A DNA stretch of 64,000 nt from Amorphus sp040750475 (GCF_040750475.1 NZ_JABJVY010000007.1:1-64000); one strand, 5' to 3'. Shown: positions 35,568-45,711, counted from the stretch's first letter. A program made the numbers and translations. Notes: generated by a model not told the origin, from the sequence alone.

Positions 35568-37679
35568 TCATCCCGCTTCGGCCGTCACCGTCGTACGGTT
35601 GCGCCGCCAGATCATCAGGGCGGCGATCGCCGTCAGCGCAAGGCCGATCTCGTCTGTGAGAGGCAGCGCGGCAACCAGCGTGAAGGCCGCCGCAACGGAT
35701 AGCAGGCGCTCCACCGGCTTGATCGGTGTTCCGAGCCAGCCGATGACGGCGGTGCCCCATAGCCCGATCGCCAGCACCGCCTTGAACACGATGAAGGCGA
35801 CGGCAAGAGGATAGCCGATTTCGGCGGCAAGCGGGCCGCCATCTTGCAGCATGAGGGCGGGTGTGTAGACCGCCATGAATGGGATCACGAACCCGGCGGC
35901 CGCCACCTTGATCGCCTCGAAAGAGATCTTCAGGCCCGATTCCTTGGCAATCGGCGCTGCCGCGAAACAGGCGAGCGCCACAGGAGGCGTCAGGTCGGCG
36001 AGGATGCCGAAATAGAACACGAACATGTGGCTGACGATTAGCGGCACACCCAGTTCGTAGAGCGCGGGACCGGCGATCGACGAGGTGATGATGTAGTTCG
36101 GGATGGTGGGGATGCCCATGCCGAGCACGATGCAGGTGATCATCGTGAGCACGAGCGAGATGAACAGGTTCTTTTCGCCGACGCTGACAATGAACTGGCC
36201 GAACGTGGTGGCGACGCCGGTCAGCGTCATGGTGCCGATGATGACGCCCACCACCGCGCAGGCGATGCCGACCGGAAGCGCGGTCTTGGCGCCGTCGGCG
36301 AGGCTGTCGCGGCAGACGATCAGCGTGTCGCGGCCGCCTTTCACGAACAGGTTGACGCCGATCAGGACCAGAAGGGCGATCAGGATGACGTTGATGCCGA
36401 ATTGCAGGAACGCGGCGGCGACCACCCCGAGCCCGATCCAGAAGCCGTATCGGATCAGTCCGGCCGGCAGGCCCAGCGCGATCGATCCGCCCAGGATCAG
36501 CATGATCGTCAGCGCGAGCCCGATTGTGCCCGCATAAAGCGGCGTGTAGCCGGAGAACAGGAGATAGACCAGCACGGCCAGCGGCAGGATCAGATACCAG
36601 CCTTCTTTGAGCGCGCCGCGGGCGGAAGGCAAGTCGGCCCGGTCCATGCCTTTAAGGCCGCGCTTGCCGGCCTCCAGGTGCACCATCCAGAAGGCGGAGC
36701 AGAAATAGAGCACGGCGGGGATCAGCGCGGCCTTGACCACCTCGTGGTAGGCGACGCCGAGGGTCTCGGCCATGATGAAGGCGACCGCGCCCATCACCGG
36801 CGGCATGATCTGGCCGCCCATGGAGCTGGTCGCCTCGACCCCGCCGGCGAAGGCGGCGCGATAGCCGAAACGCTTCATCAGCGGAATGGTGAACTGGCCG
36901 GTGGTCACTACATTGGCGACGCCGGAGCCGGAGATCGTGCCCATCAGCCCGGAGGAGACGACGGCGACCTTGGCCGCCCCACCGTGACGGTCGCCCACGA
37001 GGCCGAGCGAAACATCGGTGAACAGCCGGATCATGCCGGCCTTTTCAAGGAACACTCCGAACAGGATGAACAGGAAGATGTAGGTCGACGAAACGTAGAC
37101 CGGGATGCCGTAGATGCCCTCCGTCCCGAACGACATGTGCTCGATCACCTGGGAGAAGGCATAGCCGCGGGTGACGAACGGGGAGGGCAGATGCTGGCCG
37201 AAGAAGCAATAGGCCAGGAACAGGCCGGCAATGATCGGAAGCGCCGGCCCCATCAAGGCCCAGGCGGCGGCGAACACGACGACAAGGGCGATGACGCCGA
37301 TGACGATGTCGAAGTTGTTCGGATCGCCGGCGCGGATAATAAGCGGGGCGTATTCGACCCATTGATAGGCGGCGACGACGACGCTTGCGGCTGCAAGTCC
37401 CCAGAAGAGGACCTTTCCTGGCATCGCGAACCTGCGCGATAGAGCCAGCAGCGGAAAGCCCAGCAGTCCCAGAAAACCGACATGGACGGCGCGCACCACC
37501 TGGCTCGGGAGTTCGGTCAGATGGGCGGCGGTCGCGATCTGGAACAGGGAGAAGCAGACGGCAATCCAGAACAACAGCCGTCCTTCCCGACCGGCGGGGA
37601 AGCTCTCCGCCAACGGATCGTGAAGGCTGAGATCCGGGGCATCCTCCGGCATCTCGTGCCGGGCACTGTCATGCTGCAT
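35568..37679 (-). CDS. TRAP transporter permease, 4TM/12TM fusion
   Basis: Encodes 703 aa with about 16-18 transmembrane helices: an N-terminal small-subunit (DctQ-like) part and a large DctM-like part with GSGVANVVTTGQFTIPLMKR and GVEATSSMGGQIMPPVMGAV, the conserved loops of TAXI-type fused TRAP permeases. It is a sodium- or proton-driven secondary transporter that works with the binding protein at 37781. Substrates of the TAXI group include glutamate and related acids, but no ligand can be deduced here. Confidence 0.92.
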   Translation of the reverse strand: MQHDSARHEMPEDAPDLSLHDPLAESFPAGREGRLLFWIAVCFSLFQIATAAHLTELPSQVVRAVHVGFLGLLGFPLLALSRRFAMPGKVLFWGLAAASVVVAAYQWVEYAPLIIRAGDPNNFDIVIGVIALVVVFAAAWALMGPALPIIAGLFLAYCFFGQHLPSPFVTRGYAFSQVIEHMSFGTEGIYGIPVYVSSTYIFLFILFGVFLEKAGMIRLFTDVSLGLVGDRHGGAAKVAVVSSGLMGTISGSGVANVVTTGQFTIPLMKRFGYRAAFAGGVEATSSMGGQIMPPVMGAVAFIMAETLGVAYHEVVKAALIPAVLYFCSAFWMVHLEAGKRGLKGMDRADLPSARGALKEGWYLILPLAVLVYLLFSGYTPLYAGTIGLALTIMLILGGSIALGLPAGLIRYGFWIGLGVVAAAFLQFGINVILIALLVLIGVNLFVKGGRDTLIVCRDSLADGAKTALPVGIACAVVGVIIGTMTLTGVATTFGQFIVSVGEKNLFISLVLTMITCIVLGMGIPTIPNYIITSSIAGPALYELGVPLIVSHMFVFYFGILADLTPPVALACFAAAPIAKESGLKISFEAIKVAAAGFVIPFMAVYTPALMLQDGGPLAAEIGYPLAVAFIVFKAVLAIGLWGTAVIGWLGTPIKPVERLLSVAAAFTLVAALPLTDEIGLALTAIAALMIWRRNRTTVTAEAG

Positions 37680-37780
37680 TCAGGCCTCCTGCAGCCTGAC
37701 GAAACCGGGGTGAGACGGTGCGCGGACTTGGTCCATTCCCGCGAAAGCGGGCGAGCGGCCGAAGCCGCCCGCTGCTGCCG

Positions 37781-38740
37781 TTATTTCAGGACACCGGCTT
37801 CCTTGTAGTAGCGCTCCGCGCCCGGATGCAGCGGGATCGGCATGCCCTTGGTGGCGTTGTCAAGCTTGATCTGGGCAGCGGCCTTGTGGGCGGCCTCCAG
37901 CGTCGACAGGTTGTCGAACAGGAGCTTGGTCATCTCGTAGGCGGTGTCGTCGGAGACGCCTTCGCGGCTGACCAGGAAGTTGACCACCGCGGCCGTTTCC
38001 ACCGCATTGGCTTGGCCATCATAGGTTTCCGCCGGGATCGTGGCGCTGATATAGGGTGGGCCGAGCTTCTCGATCACGCTGGCCGGAACGGACACCACCG
38101 TGATCGGCAGCGAGGCGGCGAGGTCGCGAATGGAGGCCACGCCGAGACCGGCGGACTGCAAAGTGGCGTCGAGCTGGCGGTTTTTGATCAGCTCCACCGA
38201 TTCGCCGAACGGCAAATACTCCACCTTGCCGAGGTCGTCATAGCTCATACCGGCAGCGGCGAAGATCGCGCGGGCGTTCAGCTCCGTGCCGGATTTTGGC
38301 GCCCCGACCGACACGGCCTTGCCCTTCAGGTCTTCCAGCGAGGTGATGCCGCTGTCCTTCGACGCCACGATCTGAATGTAGTTGGGATAGATCGCCGCGA
38401 TGCCGCGCAGCTTGTCGAGCTTCGACTTGAAACCGACTTCCGCGTCGCCTTCCCAGGCAAGCTTAACGGAATCGCCGAGCGAAAAGCCGAGCTCGCCGCG
38501 GCCCTGCTGCAGTAGGTTCAGGTTCTCCACCGACGCTTTGGTGGACTGCACCTGAACGCGGGCGTCCGGCATGTTGTCGGCGTAGACTTTGGAAATTGCG
38601 ACGCCGAGCGGGTAGTAAACGCCCGACGTGCCGCCGGTGAGGATGTTGATGAACTCGTCGGCTTTGGCCGCGATGGGCGACAGCGAAAGCGCCATCGCGG
38701 CGGCGGCCGCAAGGCCGGTTTTCCAGTAAGAAGCGCGCAT
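37781..38740 (-). CDS. TAXI-family TRAP solute-binding protein
   Basis: Encodes 319 aa with a signal peptide (MRASYWKTGLAAAAAMALSL, cleaved near AKA). The mature N-terminus INILTGGTSGVYYPLG is the TAXI hallmark; LEDLKGKAVSVGAPKSGTE and QLDATLQSAG follow as in the family. Periplasmic receptor for the fused permease, transcribed first in the order TAXI, TRAP, DUF1850. Divergent from the ThDP enzyme at 38979. Confidence 0.92.
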   Translation of the reverse strand: MRASYWKTGLAAAAAMALSLSPIAAKADEFINILTGGTSGVYYPLGVAISKVYADNMPDARVQVQSTKASVENLNLLQQGRGELGFSLGDSVKLAWEGDAEVGFKSKLDKLRGIAAIYPNYIQIVASKDSGITSLEDLKGKAVSVGAPKSGTELNARAIFAAAGMSYDDLGKVEYLPFGESVELIKNRQLDATLQSAGLGVASIRDLAASLPITVVSVPASVIEKLGPPYISATIPAETYDGQANAVETAAVVNFLVSREGVSDDTAYEMTKLLFDNLSTLEAAHKAAAQIKLDNATKGMPIPLHPGAERYYKEAGVLK

Positions 38741-38978
38741 TGAAGGGATCCTCCGCTCGTCGGGTTGCTTTGTTTTTCACCGGCACCTGTTGCAATTACA
38801 GGGTGCCACGTGCCGACGTTACCTGTGGAGCTCTCAGAAGCAAAATCCTTTTGCCTGTCTTTACGATAGCTGCGCGATGCGGTCCGCCGAACCGTTGACT
38901 TTCCGGGCATTTACGATGGAGATCGCAACCCGTCGCCGTTCGCCGCGTTCGCTTCCTTTATCCTTATGAGACAAATCC

Positions 38979-40673
38979 ATGACCGTGTCTGATAGCCAGC
39001 CCTCCGCCGACCGCACGGGCGGCCAAATCCTGGTCGATTGCCTTGCCGCCAATGGCGTCGAGCGCATCTTCTGCATTCCTGGCGAAAGCTATCTTGCCGT
39101 GCTGGACGCCTTTGTGGATGCGGACATACCGGTCACGGTCGGCCGCCAGGAGGGTGGGGTCGCGATGATGGCGGAAGCCTGGGGCAAGATGACCGGCCGC
39201 CCCGGCATCGCCTTCGTTACGCGTGGACCCGGTGCCACCAACGCGGCTGCCGGCGTGCACGTTGCCCAGCAGGATTCCACACCGATGGTCCTGTTCGTCG
39301 GTCAGATCGCCCGCGACATGCGCGGCCGCGACGCCTTTCAGGAGGTGGACTACCGCCAGATGTTCGGCGGGATTGCGAAATGGGTGGCGGAAATCGACAG
39401 CGCAGACCGCATTCCGGAGATGGTGGCGCGCGCCTTTTCCGTCGCCGTCGCCGGCCGTCCGGGTCCCGTCGTTCTGGCGCTTCCGGAAGACATGCTGGTG
39501 GAGGGTGCGGGGGTCGCGCCGGTGCCGGCCGCAGCCGTAGAAGATGCCGTTCCGTCCGCGGTTGCGATGGCGCGCTTCGAGGCGCTTCTGGCGGACGCCG
39601 AGCGACCGATCGCGATCGTTGGCGGGTCGCGCTGGAACGAGGCTGCCTGCGAGACCCTTGCCGATATCGCCAAGGCTTGGGATCTGCCGGTGGCGACCGC
39701 TTTCCGGGCCCAGCATCTCATCGATAATCTCGATCCACACTACGCCGGTGATGTCGGGATCGGCATCAACCCGGCGCTGAAGGCGCGGATCGAGGCGGCC
39801 GACCTGGTCGTGCTGCTCGGCGATCGTCTTTCGGAGATGGCATCCCAGAGCTACACGCTTCTTTCCGTACCGGTGCCGCACCAGCGCCTTGTGCACGTCC
39901 ATCCGGGCGCGGAGGAAATCGGGCGCGTCTACCAACCGACGCTTGGGATCGCGGCCGCCCCCGGTGCCTTTTTGGAAGCCTGGTCGGATCTGCGGCGGCC
40001 GAACGCGCTCGCCTGGGCCGGCAGCGCCGAGGCTGCTCATGCCGATTATCTCGCCTGGTCGACACCGACCCAATCGCCCGGCGCGGTGGATATGGGTGAG
40101 CTGATGGCGGCGATCGAGGCCCGGCTTCCGGAGGATGCGATCGTGGTCAACGGTGCCGGCAACTTCGCCGCTTGGGTGCATCGCTTTCACCGATATCGTC
40201 GTTTCGGTGGCGAGCTTGCGCCGACGTCCGGCTCGATGGGGTATGGGCTGCCGGCTGCGGTGTCCGCCAAGCTGCGCCATCCCGAGCGCGTCGTGCTGTG
40301 CGTGGCCGGCGACGGCGACCTGCAGATGACGATGCAGGAGCTCGGCACGGCGATGCAGGAAAAGGCGGCGGTGGTGCTCGTCGTCGTCGACAACGGCCAA
40401 TACGGCACTATCCGGATGCACCAGGAGCGCGAATATCCCGGCCGCATCTCCGCGACCGCTCTCACCAATCCCGACTTTGCCGTGCTGGGCGATGCCTATG
40501 GCGCGTTCACCGCGGTGGTGGAGCGCAGCGAGGAATTCGCGCCCGCCTTCGAGGATGCCCTGAAGGAGAACCGGCTGTCGCTGATCCACGTGAAGGTCGA
40601 TCCGGAAGCGATAACCCCGGCCACCACCTTGAGCGCGATCCGCCAGGCGGCCTTTGCGCGGCAAGGCGGCTGA
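38979..40673 (+). CDS. Thiamine-diphosphate-dependent enzyme, acetolactate-synthase-like (2 of 3)
   Basis: Encodes 564 aa. The catalytic glutamate is in GRQEGGVAMMAEAWGKMTGR (about 48-67), the ThDP/Mg motif runs from AGDGDLQMTMQEL to VDNGQYGTIR. Full three-domain length. The C-terminus differs from copies 1 and 3 (RISATALTNPDFAVLG), so it is a separate subfamily. Its position, divergent from a TAXI-TRAP uptake system, suggests that it acts on the imported acid or a derivative. No regulatory subunit gene is nearby, so a biosynthetic acetolactate synthase is less likely. Confidence 0.85.
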   Translation: MTVSDSQPSADRTGGQILVDCLAANGVERIFCIPGESYLAVLDAFVDADIPVTVGRQEGGVAMMAEAWGKMTGRPGIAFVTRGPGATNAAAGVHVAQQDSTPMVLFVGQIARDMRGRDAFQEVDYRQMFGGIAKWVAEIDSADRIPEMVARAFSVAVAGRPGPVVLALPEDMLVEGAGVAPVPAAAVEDAVPSAVAMARFEALLADAERPIAIVGGSRWNEAACETLADIAKAWDLPVATAFRAQHLIDNLDPHYAGDVGIGINPALKARIEAADLVVLLGDRLSEMASQSYTLLSVPVPHQRLVHVHPGAEEIGRVYQPTLGIAAAPGAFLEAWSDLRRPNALAWAGSAEAAHADYLAWSTPTQSPGAVDMGELMAAIEARLPEDAIVVNGAGNFAAWVHRFHRYRRFGGELAPTSGSMGYGLPAAVSAKLRHPERVVLCVAGDGDLQMTMQELGTAMQEKAAVVLVVVDNGQYGTIRMHQEREYPGRISATALTNPDFAVLGDAYGAFTAVVERSEEFAPAFEDALKENRLSLIHVKVDPEAITPATTLSAIRQAAFARQGG

Positions 40674-40753
40674 CGTTTCGAAATCCAATCCGGCTTCCAC
40701 TGCGTTTAACGCAGATAAGGGCCGCTCGGCCCGTCTGTCGTGCGGGAGCCGTC

Positions 40754-41239
40754 ATGATCGAAAACGGGCTCATTTTCCTCGGCTTTCTCGTGCCCGTGGC
40801 GGCTGCGGCCGCGACGGGGGCGCTGTTTCGCCCTGGAGACTGGTATCGCGGTCTCAGGAAGCCGGGATTTACGCCGCCGAACCGGCTGTTCGCGCCGGCC
40901 TGGACGCTGCTTTACATCCTGATCGCGATTTCCGGTTTCCTGGCTTGGCGGGCGGTCGGGTTTGCCGGCGCGCCGCTCGCCTTCGTACTCTATTTCCTAC
41001 AGATCGGACTCAATGCCGCCTGGTCGCCGCTGTTTTTCGGGGCACATCGTCCCGGTCTGGCGATGGCCGACATCGTGCTGTTGTGGCTGGCGATCGCGGC
41101 CACCATCCTGGCGTTCTGGCCTCTCAGTGTGGCGGCTTCACTGCTGCTGATCCCGTATCTTTTCTGGGTCGGCTTCGCATGCGTGCTCAATTTCGCCGTT
41201 TGGCGGCTGAACGCGACGGTCGAGAGGGATGTCGTATGA
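40754..41239 (+). CDS. tspO: TspO/MBR family membrane protein
   Basis: Encodes 161 aa from the ATG at 40754, five transmembrane helices, with RKPGFTPPNRLFAPAWTLLY and a central GLNAAWSPLFFG, the conserved TspO segments. TspO binds porphyrins and in photosynthetic and other alphaproteobacteria modulates tetrapyrrole and oxygen responses. It follows ThDP copy 2 by 80 nt. Length is normal for the family. Confidence 0.92.
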   Translation: MIENGLIFLGFLVPVAAAAATGALFRPGDWYRGLRKPGFTPPNRLFAPAWTLLYILIAISGFLAWRAVGFAGAPLAFVLYFLQIGLNAAWSPLFFGAHRPGLAMADIVLLWLAIAATILAFWPLSVAASLLLIPYLFWVGFACVLNFAVWRLNATVERDVV

Positions 41240-41448
41240 GCTGCTCTCAGCAGTCACCGAGCTGTGAGCCGTCGTGACGCGACGCAGCAACGACATCTCC
41301 CTAGGCTAATTCAGGCCGCGTGGCCGGGGACTTGGGCCAGCATTTGCATCCCGGCTTGCAGCCTCAGGTTCGCACGCGGGAGTGCATCAACGCAGACGTG
41401 ACGATTGGTCAGGGTCACTTCGCCCGAGGGCGGAGTCGAGGAGCTCGA

Positions 41449-42831
41449 ATGACAATCCAGGATTTGTTCGACTATCCGCTTTCGACCCGGTCCCAGCCGG
41501 CTGTCGAGGCCTGGAGCCAGACCGCGCGTGCTTTCCTCGCTCACGGCGCAAGCGGGTCCGCCCATCTTGGCGATGCGTTGGCCGCCGACGCCGACTTCGT
41601 CATAGCGCAAGCCGCTCGCGGCCTGTTCTGCCTGCTAATGGCACGCCGCGAGCTGGTTGCACCCGCTCAGGATGCGCTCCGGCAGGCCGAAGCAGCCGCG
41701 GCCCGCATTGGGACCACACCGCGCGAGGCGGCCTATGTCGATGCGCTCTCCGACTGGCTTGCCGGGCGCCCGAGTGCTGCCGCCGCCCGACTCGATGCGA
41801 CGCTGTTCGACCATCCCGCCGATGCGCTGACCTTAAAGCTGGTGCATCAGATTCGCTTCATGGTCGGCGACGCGGCCGGCATGCGGCAGTCCATCGAGCG
41901 GGTGATCGGCCACTATGGTGTCGACCATCCGGCTGCGGGCTATGTGCACGGTTGCCATGCGTTCGCCCTGGAGGAAACCGGCGCCTATCGCGCGGCCGAG
42001 TTCGCCGGGCGTCGGGCGTTGGAGCTCGCTCCCGACGATGCCTGGGGCCTTCACGCAGTGGCTCACGTCTACGATATGACCGGTTGTCCGGATGTCGGGC
42101 TTTCCTGGCTTCAAGGGCGTCTTGGCGCCTTTTCCCACTGCAACAATTTTCGCTTCCACGTCTGGTGGCACAAGGCGTTGTTCCATCTCGATCTCGGCGA
42201 AATCGCAGCGGTGCTGGACCTCTACGACGCTGAGATACGAGCGGAGCGGACCGACGATTTCCGCGACATCGCGAATGGCGCGTCGCTGTTGGCACGCCTC
42301 GAAATCGAGGGGGTCGATGTCGGTTGTCGCTGGGAGGAGCTGGCCGAACTCTGTGCCGCGCGCACCGACGATGGCAGTCTTGTCTTCGCCGACCTGCACT
42401 ATCTGATGGCGCTCTCCGCCGGTGGACGGAATGATGGAGCCGAGATGCTCATGTCGCGGATGCAATCCGACGCGACCGCCGGCGTTTGCGAGATGAGCCG
42501 TGTGGCGGCCAATCCCGGCGTAGCGTTGTCGACAGCGTTGACCGCCTTCCGCGATGGGGACTACCGCGCCGCCCACCGGGCGTTTGCGTGTGCCCGGCCC
42601 CGGCTACAGTCGATCGGCGGCAGTCATGCCCAGCGCGACGTGTTCGAACGTTTGGCAGTAGAGGCGGCGATGCGCGCCGGTTTGCTCGACGATGCGCGCA
42701 GACTGCTGTTCGAGCGCGCCCGCAAGCGCGGGGCGATCGACCGGTTCGCAACGCGCCGGCTGGAAACGATCGAGACGACGCTTGCGGCTATGACCAACTC
42801 GGGCGAAGTGCGGCTACAGGTCGTGATATAG
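41449..42831 (+). CDS. TPR protein of the TTC38-like type
   Basis: Encodes 460 aa from the ATG at 41449 (GAGGAG upstream). Predicted all-helical with TPR-like pairs; recognisable blocks include AYVDALSDWLAGRPSAAAAR, VHGCHAFALEETGAYRAAE and AVAHVYDMTGCPDVGLSWL, matching the TTC38/tetratricopeptide family of bacteria and animals. Cytoplasmic, probably a protein-interaction scaffold; biochemical role unknown. The downstream OpgC-like gene starts 29 nt later and may be cotranscribed. Confidence 0.8.
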   Translation: MTIQDLFDYPLSTRSQPAVEAWSQTARAFLAHGASGSAHLGDALAADADFVIAQAARGLFCLLMARRELVAPAQDALRQAEAAAARIGTTPREAAYVDALSDWLAGRPSAAAARLDATLFDHPADALTLKLVHQIRFMVGDAAGMRQSIERVIGHYGVDHPAAGYVHGCHAFALEETGAYRAAEFAGRRALELAPDDAWGLHAVAHVYDMTGCPDVGLSWLQGRLGAFSHCNNFRFHVWWHKALFHLDLGEIAAVLDLYDAEIRAERTDDFRDIANGASLLARLEIEGVDVGCRWEELAELCAARTDDGSLVFADLHYLMALSAGGRNDGAEMLMSRMQSDATAGVCEMSRVAANPGVALSTALTAFRDGDYRAAHRAFACARPRLQSIGGSHAQRDVFERLAVEAAMRAGLLDDARRLLFERARKRGAIDRFATRRLETIETTLAAMTNSGEVRLQVVI

Positions 42832-42860
42832 AGGGGCGGCTGCCATCTGAGGAGAGGCGT

Positions 42861-44069
42861 TTGACCGCTACGACGCACAACCGTCCGCGCGATTTGAGGC
42901 TCGATTTCTTTCGTGGCCTCGGCATGTTCATCATTTTCGTCGCCCATATGCCGGAAAACAAATGGGCGTTGTGGATTCCGGCGCGGTTCGGCTTCTCCGA
43001 CGCCACCGAGATTTTCGTGTTCTGCTCCGGGATGGCATCGGCGATCGCGTTCGGGACCGCCTTTCGTCGCCACGGCTTCCTGATCGGGACAGCCCGCACC
43101 GCATTCCGCGTCTGGCAGGTCTATTGGGCCCATATCTCTCTGTTCATGGTGATCGTGCCGTTGCTCATTCTGTTCAACGGGCTCGACACCGGCGTCGTCT
43201 ACACCGAGCGCCTCTACGTGCTGCCGTTCTTTGAGGATACGGCCCAGGCAATCGTGGGGCTGATGACGCTGACCTACGTGCCGAACTATTTCGACATCCT
43301 GCCGATGTATCTGGTGATCCTGGCGATGATGCCGGCGGTGATTGGCCTTGCGCGGATCACGCCGCAGCTTGCCCTTCTCGCCGTCGTGCTGGTTTGGCTG
43401 GCGGCGACCAACGGCTATTTGGATCTTCCCGCAGAGCCCTGGTCGGATCGTGCGTGGTTTTTCAATCCGTTTGCCTGGCAGCTCGTGTTCTTCACCGGCT
43501 TCGCCTTCATGTCTGGCTGGCTGAAGCCGCCGCCGATGAACCGGCTTCTGACATGGCTTTCGGTCGCAGTCCTCGTCGTGACCGTTCCGTTCGCACACCG
43601 CTGGGGCTGGCAGAATTTCCAGTGGATCTACGACGCCCGGGACATGGTCTGGAGCCTGCTCGACAAGACCGATTTCGGCCTGCTGCGCTACGTCCACTTT
43701 CTGGCGCTAGCCTATCTCGCCTGGATCGCTGCGGGCGAGGGCGGGCGTCGTCTCGCGGCGGGCGGTGGCTGGGGCCGGGTCGTCACCGTGACGCGGAAAG
43801 TGGGCCAGCAATCGCTCGCGATCTTCCTGACCGGTATGGTGCTGGCCCAGGTGATGGGGATGGTTCTCGACGTCGTCGGACGGACGATGCTTTCGACCGC
43901 GTTGGCGAACGTTGCCGGCTTCGTGATCCTGGTCCTGACGGCCTATCTGGTGGCGTGGTTCAAGTCGCAGCCTTGGCGCAAGCCCGCCCCGACACAGGCG
44001 GCATCCGGTCCCGCTGCCGCCAAGGATCCGGCGCCGGATATCAAGGCGCGTCTGGTTGCCGGCGAGTAG
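42861..44069 (+). CDS. OpgC-like membrane protein (acyltransferase-related)
   Basis: Encodes 402 aa from a TTG at 42861 with AGGAGAGG five bases upstream. It has about ten transmembrane helices and the OpgC start LRLDFFRGLGMFIIFVAHMP followed by FGFSDATEIFVFCSG. OpgC succinylates osmoregulated periplasmic glucans in other bacteria; no opgGH or glucan synthase genes are nearby, so the substrate is unproven. The last 35 residues are Pro/Ala-rich and cytoplasmic. Confidence 0.85.
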   Translation: MTATTHNRPRDLRLDFFRGLGMFIIFVAHMPENKWALWIPARFGFSDATEIFVFCSGMASAIAFGTAFRRHGFLIGTARTAFRVWQVYWAHISLFMVIVPLLILFNGLDTGVVYTERLYVLPFFEDTAQAIVGLMTLTYVPNYFDILPMYLVILAMMPAVIGLARITPQLALLAVVLVWLAATNGYLDLPAEPWSDRAWFFNPFAWQLVFFTGFAFMSGWLKPPPMNRLLTWLSVAVLVVTVPFAHRWGWQNFQWIYDARDMVWSLLDKTDFGLLRYVHFLALAYLAWIAAGEGGRRLAAGGGWGRVVTVTRKVGQQSLAIFLTGMVLAQVMGMVLDVVGRTMLSTALANVAGFVILVLTAYLVAWFKSQPWRKPAPTQAASGPAAAKDPAPDIKARLVAGE

Positions 44070-44149
44070 GCACCGCTTGAATGCTTCCGCTGCCTGTGAG
44101 ACCCAAGAGGGAACACGTGTTGCGGGGACAGCGAAAACCATGAAGAGCC

Positions 44150-44914
44150 ATGCCGATTGTCGATGATCTTGCCAAAGGCCGCGCGATCCTCGGCGATCTC
44201 GTGTCCGGCGCGGGAAGGGCCGTGGTCTTCACCGGGGCAGGCATTTCAACGGAGTCGGGCATTCCCGATTTCCGCAGTCCAGGCGGGATCTGGTCGCAGA
44301 TGGAGCCGATCTATTTCGAGGACTTTCTGCTGTCGGAACAGGCGCGCCGGGAAGACTGGCGCCGCCGCTTCGAGATGCGCAAACTGTTTTCCGAGGCCCA
44401 GCCGAATGCGGCCCATCGGGCCATCGCCTCCCTCGTCGAGAGCGGCATCGTCAGCTACGTCATCACCCAGAATATAGATGGCCTGCACCAGCGCTCGGGC
44501 GTTCTCGACGAGCGCGTCATCGAGCTCCACGGCAATGCCGTGGATGCCGCCTGCCTCGAGTGCGCTCACGGCATGAGCTTCGATACCGCCCAAGCGATCA
44601 TCGAGGCAGAGGACCGTGCCCCGCGCTGTCCTGTCTGCGGTGGGCTGGTGAAGGCAAGGGTGATCAATTTCGGCCAGCCGATGCCCGTCGACGAGATGGA
44701 GCGCGCGGAAATTGCCACGGACGACTGTGACCTTTTCGTCGCCGTCGGCTCCTCGCTCGTGGTCTATCCGGCCGCCGGATTCCCGCTCGCGGCCAAGTCG
44801 CACGGGGCGACCCTGGTGATCGTCAATCGAGACCCGACGGATCAGGACATGGCGGCCGACTATGTCCTGCGCGGTCCGATCGGTGCCTTGTTCGAGCCGT
44901 TGGCGCCGACTTGA
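44150..44914 (+). CDS. cobB: NAD-dependent protein deacylase (sirtuin)
   Basis: Encodes 254 aa. NAD-binding TGAGISTESGIPDFRS spans 28-43, TQNIDGLHQRSG 106-117, catalytic H127 in ELHGNA, and a complete zinc knuckle C135/C138/C160/C163. It removes acetyl or other acyl groups from lysine, using NAD. The Zn knuckle and GAGIS-motif are intact, so it should be active. Single gene. Symbol given by family similarity. Confidence 0.9.
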   Translation: MPIVDDLAKGRAILGDLVSGAGRAVVFTGAGISTESGIPDFRSPGGIWSQMEPIYFEDFLLSEQARREDWRRRFEMRKLFSEAQPNAAHRAIASLVESGIVSYVITQNIDGLHQRSGVLDERVIELHGNAVDAACLECAHGMSFDTAQAIIEAEDRAPRCPVCGGLVKARVINFGQPMPVDEMERAEIATDDCDLFVAVGSSLVVYPAAGFPLAAKSHGATLVIVNRDPTDQDMAADYVLRGPIGALFEPLAPT

Positions 44915-45126
44915 GCGCCTTGGCGCAGCGCACTGGTTGCGGCAATTCGCGCGGGGACCGGTGCGCAAAAGCCCGGCTGCAATGAAATATGTCACATTTC
45001 GACCACAGTTCCTGAGGTGCGCGAATCTCCATATCGCGCCTGACAACCGGCGATGGTATCCTTTCTTAATGATTCGTTTCCGGCGGTTCGCGGGGTGGCG
45101 GTAAGCGAACACGGGGGCACAGCCGC

Positions 45127-45711
45127 ATGAGTGCAAAATACACGGCCGACGATTTGAAGCAGATCGCCGGCGATCTTGGGGAAGAGACCGGATTCGACCT
45201 GATCGAGGTCGCGGGCCAGATCAAATGGTTCGATGTCTCGAAGGGCTATGGTTTCATTGTTCCCGACAACGGCATGGAAGACGTGCTCCTGCACGTGACT
45301 TGTCTGCGCCGCGACGGCTACCAGACGGCCTATGAAGGCGCCCACGTGGTCTGTGAGGTGCTCGATCGGCCAAAGGGGCTGCAGGCCTTCCGCATTCTCT
45401 CCATGGACGAATCCACCGCCGTCCATCCCTCGCAGCTTCCCCCTACACGCACCCATGTGCAGGTGATGCCGAGCCAGGGGCCGGAGAAGGCGTGGGTGAA
45501 GTGGTTCAACCGTACCAAAGGCTACGGCTTCCTCACTCGCGGGGAGGGAACCGAGGACATCTTCGTGCATATGGAGACGTTGCGTCGGTTCGGCCTTACC
45601 GAGTTAAGGCCCGGGCAGGTCGTGGTGGTGCGCTACGGCCAGGGGCCGAAAGGGCTGATGGTTGCCGAGATCCGTCCGGAAAGCGGCGGCAATATCCCTC
45701 AGTCGCATTGA
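45127..45711 (+). CDS. Cold-shock protein with two CSD domains
   Basis: Encodes 194 aa with two cold-shock domains: GQIKWFDVSKGYGFIVPDNG (about 30-49) and AWVKWFNRTKGYGFLTRGEG (about 122-141), each holding the RNP1-like KGYGF core. The linker of about 45 residues is Pro-rich. Such double-CSD proteins are typical of Hyphomicrobiales and act as RNA chaperones. The 212-nt leader region may carry a structured 5' UTR as in other csp genes, but no specific fold was identified. Confidence 0.92.
   Translation: MSAKYTADDLKQIAGDLGEETGFDLIEVAGQIKWFDVSKGYGFIVPDNGMEDVLLHVTCLRRDGYQTAYEGAHVVCEVLDRPKGLQAFRILSMDESTAVHPSQLPPTRTHVQVMPSQGPEKAWVKWFNRTKGYGFLTRGEGTEDIFVHMETLRRFGLTELRPGQVVVVRYGQGPKGLMVAEIRPESGGNIPQSH

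Noticed and set aside
38979..40673. Biosynthetic acetolactate synthase (ilvB)
   Set aside because: No small subunit gene follows and the neighbours are transport genes, so a specific ilvB call is not supported.
38964..40700. 578-aa minus-strand frame opposite ThDP copy 2
   Set aside because: Antisense of a gene with intact ThDP motifs; composition is His/Arg/Gly-rich without a domain.
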